From: an uncultured Clostridia bacterium
Lineage (GTDB): Bacteria; Bacillota; Clostridia; Lachnospirales; Lachnospiraceae
Length of the DNA: 6,119 nt
Direction: 5' to 3'
Assembly: GCA_946620335.1 (NCBI GenBank)
Contig: CAMONF010000311.1
Coordinates: 1-6,119 of the forward strand
Numbering within the stretch: position 1 is the first letter of the stretch; every line of letters starts with the position of its first letter. The notes below the pieces were generated by a model. The model was not told the DNA's origin. It did no database searches and worked only from the letters and a program-made list of their open reading frames with translations. Position numbers and translations under genes: made by a program. This document shows, piece after piece, positions 1 through 4,998 of the stretch.

Positions 1-47
1 GGGACGGTTCCTTTTCCCACTTTTTCGTAGGTGCGAAGGTGGGAAAA
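1..47. repeat. Truncated, diverged copy of the long palindromic repeat
   Basis: Positions 1-25 match the inner part of the left arm of the complete repeats (GGGACGGTTCC, then TTTTCCCAC and a T run). The centre is diverged (CGTAGGTGCGAAG). The right arm survives only as GTGGGAAAA (39-47), which pairs with TTTTCCCAC at 12-20. The rest of the right arm is missing: AAAA at 44-47 is also the first four bases of the next, complete copy. This fits loss of the outer right arm by deletion or recombination at AAAA. The left end is cut by the window edge, so the full extent is unknown. Confidence 0.85.
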
Positions 48-128
48 TGGGAATCAGGGACGGTTCCTTTTCCCACTTTTTCGTTTCTCGAAAAAGTGGG
101 AAAAGGAACCGTCCCTGATTCCCATTTT
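44..128. repeat. Long perfect palindrome, complete copy 1 (40-bp arms)
   Basis: The left arm (44-83) and right arm (89-128) are perfectly complementary over 40 bp around the 5-nt loop TTTCT. The core (GGGAATCAGGGACGG, then TTCCTTTTCCCAC) is shared with the copies at 1377 and 5573. This copy differs from those in its inner tip (TTCG/CGAA instead of CAT/ATG) and outer edge (AAAAT instead of AAACT). It starts 2 nt after the stop codon of the ChrA-like gene ending at 131. As RNA it would form a very stable hairpin, with UUUU at its outer edge on either strand because the palindrome is symmetric. It probably terminates or protects the 3' end of the chrA transcript, but that function is inferred. 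Confidence 0.95.
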
Positions 129-130
129 TA

Positions 131-676
131 TTACAGCATCGGCAGCACCCCATAAAAAACAACCCCCAGCACCGCCGACAGCCCAATGACCTTCGGCACG
201 CTCCACTTGAACTTCATGATCAGCGCCAGCATCAGGCAGCTGATCAGGATGGAGAAGGGAAGGACCGAGCCCTCCGCGAAGAAGGTCTCGCCGCCCAGTT
301 TGACCAGGACGCTGAGCAGCATGGCGACGCAGACGGGCTTCACGAACCGCATGACGGTCCGCATCACGCTGCTCTCCTTGAACCGCTCGAAGAAAATGGC
401 GACCGCCAGCGTCAGCGTGAGGGTAGGTGTGAGCACGCCGAGAACGGCAATCAGCCCGCCGCCGATGCCGGCCGTCTGGGTGCCTGTGAATGTGGCGCAG
501 TTGATGCCGAGGGGGCCTGGTGTCATTTCCGCGATGGCCACCAGGTTGGCCAGGTCCTTGGCGGACATCCAGCCGTGGGTCTGCATTTCCTCGAGAATGA
601 GAGGAATCATGGACATGCCCCCGAAGCTGGTAAAGCCGATTTTCATGAAGGATAGAAATAGCTTGATAAATATCAT
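131..676 (-). CDS. chrA: Short-chain chromate transporter (CHR/ChrA family), second half-protein
   Basis: A 181-residue hydrophobic membrane protein with about five or six transmembrane stretches. It carries both family signatures: F-M-K-I-G-F-T-S-F-G-G at residues 10-20, and T-P-G-P at 52-55 followed by N59. ChrA proteins export chromate, or move related oxyanions, across the cytoplasmic membrane. Long forms have two such domains in about 400 residues. This is a one-domain short form, which in bacteria such as Bacillus subtilis is encoded as adjacent pairs that work together. The start ATG at 676 is preceded by AGGAAA (686-691), 9 nt away. It lies 55 nt downstream of the partner gene with no promoter of its own that I can see, so it is probably co-transcribed. 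The TAA stop is followed 2 nt later by the long palindrome. The family assignment is secure; chromate as the natural substrate is not, and the symbol is family-level only. Confidence 0.9.
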   Translation of the reverse strand: MIFIKLFLSFMKIGFTSFGGMSMIPLILEEMQTHGWMSAKDLANLVAIAEMTPGPLGINCATFTGTQTAGIGGGLIAVLGVLTPTLTLTLAVAIFFERFKESSVMRTVMRFVKPVCVAMLLSVLVKLGGETFFAEGSVLPFSILISCLMLALIMKFKWSVPKVIGLSAVLGVVFYGVLPML

Positions 677-731
677 TTTTCACCGTTTCCTGTGTGTGAT
701 AAGCCCGTTCCCCGGCTGACAAATGAGAACC

Positions 732-1301
732 TTACTCCCCACCCTGCGTCACTCTTTTTCCCGCCGCGTGATACACCAGCGCAATGGCCGCTCCCGCAAG
801 GACCAGGCCGATGTTGCTCATGCCCAGGATGGAAGCGACGAAAGCAGCTCCCAGGATCACGACCGTCGTCACATCCGTCACCGCCGACTTTCCAAGGGAA
901 ATGGTCGCACTGGCGATGATGGGAATGACCGCCGCCCGGATCCCTGTCATAGCCGCCAGGAACCAGTAATTGTCGCTGAGATAATTATAGAAGAGTGTCA
1001 CAATAGAGAGGATCACGATGGCCGGCAAAGTGATGCCGAACACGCAGCAGACAGCGCCAGGAATCCCCGCCACATGGTAGCCGAAAAGGAGGCTGATGTT
1101 GGTGATCATGATGCCCGGCACCGACTTGCCGACAGCCACCATTTCCAGGAGCTCCTCCTTGGTAATCAGCTTGCGCTTGTCCACGAACTCCTGCTCCATC
1201 TGCGCCAGAATGGCCCAGCCGCCTCCGAAGGTGAAGCAGCCGATCTTGACGAAGAAGAGGAAGAGAAGGATCGCAGTCTTTATGGGGTTTTTATTTTTCA
1301 T
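732..1301 (-). CDS. chrA: Short-chain chromate transporter (CHR/ChrA family), first half-protein
   Basis: A 189-residue polytopic membrane protein and the partner of the downstream ChrA half. The N-terminal signature F-V-K-I-G-C-F-T-F-G-G-G spans residues 17-28. The second signature is S-V-P-G-I (60-64), where the usual proline of P-G-P is isoleucine; the downstream partner keeps P-G-P. Hydrophobic segments fill most of residues 8-30 and 65-180. I chose the ATG at 1301 because AGGAAGGA (1309-1316) lies 7 nt upstream. The in-frame ATG at 1307 is only 1 nt from that site, and the upstream one at 1349 would translate through the promoter. The pair probably forms a heteromeric transporter with the halves in opposite orientation, as known for split CHR proteins. 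Transcription is likely from the promoter at 1338-1366. The substrate could be chromate, sulfate or another oxyanion. Confidence 0.9.
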   Translation of the reverse strand: MKNKNPIKTAILLFLFFVKIGCFTFGGGWAILAQMEQEFVDKRKLITKEELLEMVAVGKSVPGIMITNISLLFGYHVAGIPGAVCCVFGITLPAIVILSIVTLFYNYLSDNYWFLAAMTGIRAAVIPIIASATISLGKSAVTDVTTVVILGAAFVASILGMSNIGLVLAGAAIALVYHAAGKRVTQGGE

Positions 1302-1308
1302 GATCATG

Positions 1309-1316
1309 TCCTTCCT
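1309..1316 (-). promoter_or_regulatory. Ribosome binding site deciding the start of the first ChrA half
   Basis: AGGAAGGA on the minus strand lies 7 nt before the ATG at 1301, ideal spacing, and only 1 nt before the alternative ATG at 1307. It supports a protein starting M-K-N-K-N-P, the usual length for short ChrA proteins. Confidence 0.75.
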
Positions 1317-1337
1317 GCGGATAACTGAAGTAGACAG

Positions 1338-1366
1338 ATTATAACGCAAAGATCAGGATTTGGAAA
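1338..1366 (-). promoter_or_regulatory. Sigma-A-type promoter of the chrA pair
   Basis: On the minus strand there is a perfect -10 box TATAAT (1338-1343) and a -35-like TTTCCA (1361-1366; four of six consensus bases), 17 nt apart. Transcription would begin near 1330, giving a leader of about 30 nt before the ATG at 1301. The promoter fits between the chrA start and the palindrome at 1377, so the palindrome would separate it from the upstream co-directional gene. Confidence 0.7.
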
Positions 1367-1376
1367 GAGGGACGCA

Positions 1377-1459
1377 AAACTGGGAATCAGGGACGGTTCC
1401 TTTTCCCACTTTTCATTTTATGAAAAGTGGGAAAAGGAACCGTCCCTGATTCCCAGTTT
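1377..1459. repeat. Long perfect palindrome, complete copy 2 (40-bp arms)
   Basis: The arms 1377-1416 and 1420-1459 are perfectly complementary around the 3-nt loop TTT. The 83-bp sequence is identical to the copy at 5574-5656. It lies between two co-directional genes. Its right edge overlaps the TAA stop codon (1458-1460) of the zinc-ribbon protein gene by two bases, and its left edge is 11 nt from the -35 box of the chrA promoter. It is well placed to end the zinc-ribbon transcript before chrA. There is no long U tract after the stem, so it is not a textbook intrinsic terminator. Confidence 0.96.
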
Positions 1460-3536
1460 ATTCAATCATACCATCCGCCGTGACCGCATGCGCCTCGGCC
1501 GAGACGCCTCGGAAAAGAATCCGCCCGGGCAGTGAGGACTGAAGTCCCACACTATAGCCGGAAGCCATCACAGACCCTTCAAAGATACCCCCGTCCTCAA
1601 TCTCCGTGAGCACAGCTGCCGTGCTGCTCATATCGAAAACGTAGGTGGAAACCGTATCATCCAGGTTGTCCGTCTGGATCATATACAGCGTCTTCCCGCC
1701 GACCCTGGCGAAGTAAGAGGTCTTATTGCGGTAAACCGGCGTGCTCTGCACGAGCACTTCCTGATCGTTCACATAAATATGAAGATCCTGGTAGCAGAAA
1801 CCGGCCGATTGATCCTGAGCCGAGTAGCCATAGCAATAAACCGTCTCCTGCGTGCCGTTGCCGTCAAGATCCTGCTTGGTCGCGCTCATGCCCCAGCCCG
1901 GCTGATAAGTCACATATTCGGTCTGGGTCGTGCAGTAGTAATCGTTGAAAAGGCCCGGATATTCATCAAATCTCACCAGCGTATACGGCTGTCCCGCCGC
2001 ATAGGGGCCAATCCCGTAAGGCGGAAAATAAAACATCACACCCTCCGGCATCACAGCCCAGAAGGCATCCTCCGCCTTCTCAAAATAGGATGACCAGATC
2101 GTCTGCCGCAGTGTCGCCTCGTCATCGTAGAACCTTTCCGGTTCCTCCGCATACAGCTGCGCTGCCACGATATCAGCGAGCTTTTCACGGTCGGTGCATA
2201 TATCCGCCAGTGTCAGCTGCTGGCCGGTCTCCACGTCGAAGGCCGCTCCGCTGTTGTAAAAGAAGCCATGGGCACCGCCCGAATAGTCGCTGAACCCGTA
2301 GACCAGACTGAGCAAGTGCTCGTCGGCCCGCGCCAGTTCCATGGACATGTTGACGCTCAGCGTCCGCTGGGTCTCCTCTGCATAGGAAACAAGATCATTG
2401 TATTCCGTATCGATCTCGGCGACCCTCTGGTCACTGAAGCCAATCAGCGCCTGATGGAGTTCCGGGAAAATGTCCTCCGTCCCGTCTCCCAGCAAGACCC
2501 GGGTATAATTTTCCTCACAGTAGCCGTTTGCGCCCTGGTAATAGAAACGCTCGACCTTGAGGACCGGGATGGCAGGCATCTGTGCCGCTTCAGCCGCGGC
2601 TTCATCAGCATAGGAGGCTTCTGCCTCTCCGGAAACCGCTGTTCCTGTACCGTCTACGGATTCCCCGGCTGTAGCATCGTCGGCGTAGGAAGCATCTTCC
2701 TCACCGGAGACCGCTGTTCCTGTGCCGGCCGCGGATTCCCCGGCGGTACCGGCTGCAGCATCGTCAGCATAGGAAGCATCTTCACCCGAAGCACCTGCCT
2801 CACCGCTCACCGCAGCGTCTGCAGAGACGTCCCCGGAACTCTCTGTTTCGGCAGCACCAGAAACCGCCGTTCCCGTGCCGGCACCAGCGTTGCCTCTAGA
2901 TGCCCCCATACCCGGAATCACCCTGACAAATAGGGCCGCAAGAAGGAAACCCACGAGGAACATGAGGACCGCGCCCACCACAACATAGACGCCTTTCACG
3001 CCCCCGCCGCCCGAAGAGCTGCCGAAACCGGGCTTCGCCGCCTTCTTCGGCGGCGGAGTAGGCGCCACGCGATTCATCACCTCGCCGCGCCGGTTCAGCT
3101 GTGGCTTTTTGGGGCCGTAGCCGACGATTTCTACCACCCTGCCCTGGCCGGTCGATGCGCTCTGACCGGACGCTGCCTGGCGCGATGCGGCTGGGCCCAC
3201 AGCCCTCTGGCTGGGCGCCGCCTGGCCACCTGCCCTCTGACCGGACGCTGCCTGGCCTCCGGCCCTCTGACTGGTCGCTGCCTGGCCTCCGGCTCTCTGA
3301 TCGGACACTGCCTGGCCTCCGGCTCTCTGACCGGACGCTGCCTGGTCTGCGGCTCTCTGAGCGGAGGATGCCTGGGGAGGCGTTGCATTTCCTCCGGCTG
3401 CCTGGGAAGGTGTCGCCTGGGCCGGGGTTTCATTTCCCGGATTGGACTGAGATTCCGGGGCTGCGACGGGCGTTCCGCAATATGGGCAGAAACGGGCGGT
3501 ATCGTTGAATTCCTGATTACATTTTCTGCAAATCAT
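1458..3536 (-). CDS. Zinc-ribbon, single-pass membrane protein with extracellular DUF3298-like domain
   Basis: A 692-residue protein, probably a membrane-anchored surface or sensor protein. An N-terminal zinc ribbon has C3-x2-C6 and C17-x2-C20. Residues 25-59 are Pro/Gln/Ala-rich. Six 10-residue repeats (consensus Q-R-A-G-G-Q-A-A-S-G) fill 60-119. One membrane segment lies at about 182-204. After it comes an Ala/Gly/Ser/Asp linker (about 210-318) with three copies of G-T-G-T-A-V-S-G and of A-S-Y-A-D. Residues about 325-535 resemble the DUF4163/DUF3298 region of RsiV- and PdaC-like proteins, with S-G-G-A-H-G-F at 419-425 and P-Y-x-I-G-P-Y-A-A-G at 506-515. The C-terminal part has D-L-D-G-N-G-T-Q-E (556-564), a possible calcium-binding loop. 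Likely topology is zinc ribbon inside, C-terminus outside. The start at 3536 has AGGGGG 7 nt upstream. The stop codon overlaps the palindrome at 1377-1459. The domain call is by eye and the function is unknown. Confidence 0.87.
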   Translation of the reverse strand: MICRKCNQEFNDTARFCPYCGTPVAAPESQSNPGNETPAQATPSQAAGGNATPPQASSAQRAADQAASGQRAGGQAVSDQRAGGQAATSQRAGGQAASGQRAGGQAAPSQRAVGPAASRQAASGQSASTGQGRVVEIVGYGPKKPQLNRRGEVMNRVAPTPPPKKAAKPGFGSSSGGGGVKGVYVVVGAVLMFLVGFLLAALFVRVIPGMGASRGNAGAGTGTAVSGAAETESSGDVSADAAVSGEAGASGEDASYADDAAAGTAGESAAGTGTAVSGEEDASYADDATAGESVDGTGTAVSGEAEASYADEAAAEAAQMPAIPVLKVERFYYQGANGYCEENYTRVLLGDGTEDIFPELHQALIGFSDQRVAEIDTEYNDLVSYAEETQRTLSVNMSMELARADEHLLSLVYGFSDYSGGAHGFFYNSGAAFDVETGQQLTLADICTDREKLADIVAAQLYAEEPERFYDDEATLRQTIWSSYFEKAEDAFWAVMPEGVMFYFPPYGIGPYAAGQPYTLVRFDEYPGLFNDYYCTTQTEYVTYQPGWGMSATKQDLDGNGTQETVYCYGYSAQDQSAGFCYQDLHIYVNDQEVLVQSTPVYRNKTSYFARVGGKTLYMIQTDNLDDTVSTYVFDMSSTAAVLTEIEDGGIFEGSVMASGYSVGLQSSLPGRILFRGVSAEAHAVTADGMIE
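2591..2879 (-). repeat. Degenerate in-gene repeats encoding the extracellular linker
   Basis: This segment encodes residues about 220-316 of the zinc-ribbon membrane protein. The peptide G-T-G-T-A-V-S-G occurs at residues 220-227, 271-278 and 296-303, and A-S-Y-A-D recurs in each unit. The last two units are close to a 25-residue tandem repeat; the first is longer and more diverged. It looks like a flexible acidic stalk that grows or shrinks by slippage. Confidence 0.8.
3180..3359 (-). repeat. 30-bp tandem repeat, six units, inside the zinc-ribbon gene
   Basis: Six in-frame 30-bp units encode residues 60-119, each about Q-R-A-G-G-Q-A-A-S-G. On the plus strand the units show recurring CTCTGA and GCCTGGCC spaced exactly 30 bp apart. 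The unit length is a multiple of three, so copy-number change would not break the frame. The encoded segment is a cytoplasmic linker between the zinc ribbon and the membrane segment under the predicted topology. Confidence 0.92.
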
Positions 3537-3543
3537 ACTCTGT

Positions 3544-3549
3544 CCCCCT
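3544..3549 (-). promoter_or_regulatory. Ribosome binding site of the zinc-ribbon gene
   Basis: AGGGGG on the minus strand lies 7 nt upstream of the ATG at 3536. It supports this start, which places the first zinc-binding cysteine at residue 3. Confidence 0.65.
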
Positions 3550-3566
3550 GTGTTAGAGCTTCTCTT

Positions 3567-3575
3567 ATTATAGCA
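3567..3575 (-). promoter_or_regulatory. Extended -10 promoter of the zinc-ribbon gene
   Basis: The minus strand reads TGCTATAAT, a perfect -10 box (3567-3572) with the extended TGn element. No good -35 lies at 16-18 nt; the nearest candidate, TTGCCT (3593-3598), is 20 nt away. This is typical of promoters that rely on the extended -10. The implied leader is about 25 nt. Confidence 0.65.
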
Positions 3576-3603
3576 TACGAAAGGGTGTCATCAGGCAAGA
3601 ATA

Positions 3604-3627
3604 TTAAAGGGCAAGGTCCTTGTTTAA
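3604..3627. promoter_or_regulatory. Dyad in the divergent promoter region, possible operator
   Basis: CAAGG-T-CCTTG (3612-3622) is a perfect 5-bp dyad flanked by TTAAA (3604-3608) and TTTAA (3623-3627), with an unpaired GGG on the left. It lies between the two divergent promoters, upstream of both. A regulator could bind here, but an 11-bp dyad can occur by chance. Confidence 0.25.
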
Positions 3628-3682
3628 GCCGCGGCAGGCAGATCAGGCTCAGGATTTCCTGGTGATGAACCCTTACAGCTTG

Positions 3683-3691
3683 TGGTAAAAT
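3683..3691 (+). promoter_or_regulatory. Extended -10 promoter of the 320-residue protein gene
   Basis: TGGTAAAAT is an extended -10 (TGn plus TAAAAT at 3686-3691, five of six consensus bases). It gives a leader of about 25 nt. There is no convincing -35 box at 16-18 nt. The same 11 bases, GTGGTAAAATA, recur in the promoter at 4927. Confidence 0.55.
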
Positions 3692-3723
3692 AGCGGTATC
3701 CAAACCAACACAGGAGACGCAAC

Positions 3724-4686
3724 ATGACCACTACCACCCTCTCCCACGAAGACCTTCTGCTCCTCATCGACGACCTGCTGGAGCTGGAGGTCCTGGAGCT
3801 CATTCCGTCGGCCGACACGCCCGGCGATTACTATATTCCCTACATGATGAACGACGCCGTCGAGTACTACCTGACCCTCAAGAACTGCCAGGTCATGGGG
3901 CAGATTCCTAAGGAGTTCGCCGGTGAGATTTTCGTGAAGCTGGTCAAGGCCCCGGAGCGGCCGGGTCTCATTTTCGACATGCCCGGCGGGAACAAGCTGA
4001 CGGTCTGGTTCGACCGGTGCGAGGCGGTCCGCTGTTTCTACCAGTATCACCGGATCTGGCATTGCTGGCGACCGGGGGCGGAACCGTGGCGGATGCTGGT
4101 CTACATGATCGGCACGATCCACGACAAATACGCCTTCCTGGGGCCTGAGGCTGTGAACGAAGAAGAGATGGCGATCCTGCCGCTGGTCCATTTCGGCCCC
4201 TTCCGCTTTTACTCGCCCATCGACAAGCCGCTGGACGACCGCTATCCGGAGAGCGAGGACGGCTGGGCCTGTATGCGGGCCATGGCGCACGAAGCCGGCG
4301 ATCTGGACTACCTTAAAATGCTCGACCACGCGGAGCTGCTGAAAAAGCTCCCCTTCTACCACGCTGAAAATGCAGCCCGCCCCCTGACGGAAGCTTTGGA
4401 CAAGCCTGATCGGCGCAGTCTCTTCGAGCTCATTTATCTGAAAGTCTGCGAGGCTTCCCTCCACTACCCCGAGCGGGTCTACGACGCGGAGACCACGGCA
4501 CGGATGGAGGCAGAGCGGCGCCGGGTGAAGGAGGAGCTCTACGCGCAAGGCTACAGTGGGGTATATCCCCTCTTCACCAAGGGCACGATGTGGGCCAGAG
4601 CCATGGAGGAGCATCCCTTTACGGTGCAGGCGCTGGACTATGATGGGTTTTCATTTGACATACGGGTCATGACTTGGGAGAAGTGA
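3724..4686 (+). CDS. Conserved-looking hypothetical protein, 320 residues, function unknown
   Basis: I do not firmly recognise this protein. It is soluble in appearance, with no signal peptide or membrane segment. The N-terminus is a leucine-rich acidic helix (residues 6-27). The centre is aromatic-rich, with C104 and C114, H109 and H113, and several tryptophans, followed by V-Y-M-I-G-T-I-H-D-K-Y-A-F-L-G (126-140). A charged helix (E/R/K-rich, about 255-273) lies near the C-terminus. It recalls hypothetical proteins of the DUF3878 type found in clostridia, but that is memory only and uncertain. The start is well supported: AGGAGA (3712-3717) is 6 nt upstream of the ATG and an extended -10 sits at 3683-3691. 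It is transcribed divergently from the zinc-ribbon gene and appears monocistronic. The TGA stop is followed directly by a decayed member of the repeat family. Confidence 0.85.
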   Translation: MTTTTLSHEDLLLLIDDLLELEVLELIPSADTPGDYYIPYMMNDAVEYYLTLKNCQVMGQIPKEFAGEIFVKLVKAPERPGLIFDMPGGNKLTVWFDRCEAVRCFYQYHRIWHCWRPGAEPWRMLVYMIGTIHDKYAFLGPEAVNEEEMAILPLVHFGPFRFYSPIDKPLDDRYPESEDGWACMRAMAHEAGDLDYLKMLDHAELLKKLPFYHAENAARPLTEALDKPDRRSLFELIYLKVCEASLHYPERVYDAETTARMEAERRRVKEELYAQGYSGVYPLFTKGTMWARAMEEHPFTVQALDYDGFSFDIRVMTWEK

Positions 4687-4727
4687 AAAACTGTCAATTG
4701 GGGACGGGACTGGAATCAGGGACCCGT
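4687..4727. repeat. Decayed remnant of the palindromic repeat family
   Basis: Directly after the TGA stop (4684-4686) comes AAAACTG, then GGGGACGGGAC (4700-4710) and ACTGGAATCAGGGAC (4709-4723). The last differs from the intact repeat edge ACTGGGAATCAGGGAC by one missing G. The matching second arm is absent; only a weak ACGGG/CCCGT stem (4704-4708 with 4723-4727) remains. Similarity is clear in pieces, but the order is rearranged. Confidence 0.6.
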
Positions 4728-4926
4728 AAACAAATAGTGTATGGATGTCTGTCATATTCTTCCTGCTCCTCCCCTGAATATTCAATCTCCAGCCTTTATG
4801 TAATGCGAATTTGCATCGCGGTTCATCTTATTATTCCACAAAGCCCTCCCTTCATCAACAAGGAACGCATCACTGCCTTCTTTTGTATGTTTTTGTCAGA
4901 ATTTTTCTGGCTTTATTCCGCCAACG
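4728..4926. other. Non-coding spacer with no recognisable feature
   Basis: This stretch is less GC-rich than the flanking genes. It lies between the repeat remnant and the promoter of the DUF937 gene. Reading frames crossing it lack ribosome binding sites and have no protein-like composition. I see no RNA gene, no convincing terminator and no mobile element here. A short TTGTCA (4893-4898) resembles a -35 box but is too far from the -10 at 4930. Confidence 0.6.
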
Positions 4927-4935
4927 TGGTAAAAT
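4927..4935 (+). promoter_or_regulatory. Extended -10 promoter of the DUF937 gene
   Basis: TGGTAAAAT repeats the extended -10 seen at 3683, with TAAAAT at 4930-4935. The -35 region at 17 nt (CTGGCT) is poor. It implies a leader of roughly 57 nt that contains the GCCGGCCA direct repeat and ends in a strong ribosome binding site. Confidence 0.55.
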
Positions 4936-4951
4936 AAGAGTAACCAACACA

Positions 4952-4973
4952 GCCGGCCATTCTTTGCCGGCCA
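4952..4973. repeat. GCCGGCCA direct repeat / small hairpin in the DUF937 leader
   Basis: GCCGGCCA occurs at 4952-4959 and 4966-4973, separated by TTCTTT. Because GCCGGC is self-complementary, the two copies can also pair as a 6-bp all-GC stem (4952-4957 with 4966-4971), 8 nt before the AGGAGAGGAG ribosome binding site. It could stabilise the leader or affect translation, but there is no direct evidence. Confidence 0.5.
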
Positions 4974-4980
4974 AAAGAGA

Positions 4981-4990
4981 AGGAGAGGAG
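4981..4990 (+). promoter_or_regulatory. Strong double Shine-Dalgarno of the DUF937 gene
   Basis: AGGAGAGGAG contains two overlapping AGGAG sites. The nearer one (4986-4990) is 8 nt from the ATG at 4999. This is the strongest ribosome binding site in the window and suggests high expression. Confidence 0.75.
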
Positions 4991-4998
4991 AAAAACTT

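Noticed and set aside
54..722. A 222-codon minus-strand reading frame overlapping the second ChrA gene
   Set aside because: It is rich in Arg/His/Gly/Pro, unlike a real protein, and overlaps in another frame a gene with clear CHR motifs.
723..1328. A 201-codon plus-strand reading frame across the first ChrA gene
   Set aside because: It is antisense to a clear membrane protein, its composition is His/Asp/Arg-biased, and it has no ribosome binding site.
1377..1459. Classical rho-independent terminator
   Set aside because: The stem is far longer than usual and has only a short T run at its edge. I call it a repeat that may terminate transcription, not a standard terminator.
44..1459. Composite transposon bounded by palindrome copies 1 and 2 around the chrA pair
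   Set aside because: There is no transposase and no target-site duplication. The copies have different flanks and loops, and the same stop-proximal placement is seen at the other copies.
2268..2933. A 221-codon plus-strand reading frame inside the zinc-ribbon gene
   Set aside because: It is antisense to the repeat-rich linker and DUF3298 region. Its apparent repeats simply mirror the real gene's repeats.
3180..3359. Possible CRISPR array, because of regular 30-bp periodicity
   Set aside because: There are no unique spacers; the units are contiguous and encode an in-frame 10-residue repeat.
3131..3433. An Arg/Pro-rich repeat reading frame on the minus strand
   Set aside because: It is the 30-bp tandem repeat read in the wrong frame; the real frame continues through zinc ribbon and membrane segment.
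3673..4614. A 313-codon minus-strand reading frame antisense to the 320-residue gene
   Set aside because: It is long only because the plus-strand gene is GC-rich. It has no good ribosome binding site, while the plus-strand gene has promoter, AGGAGA and start in order.
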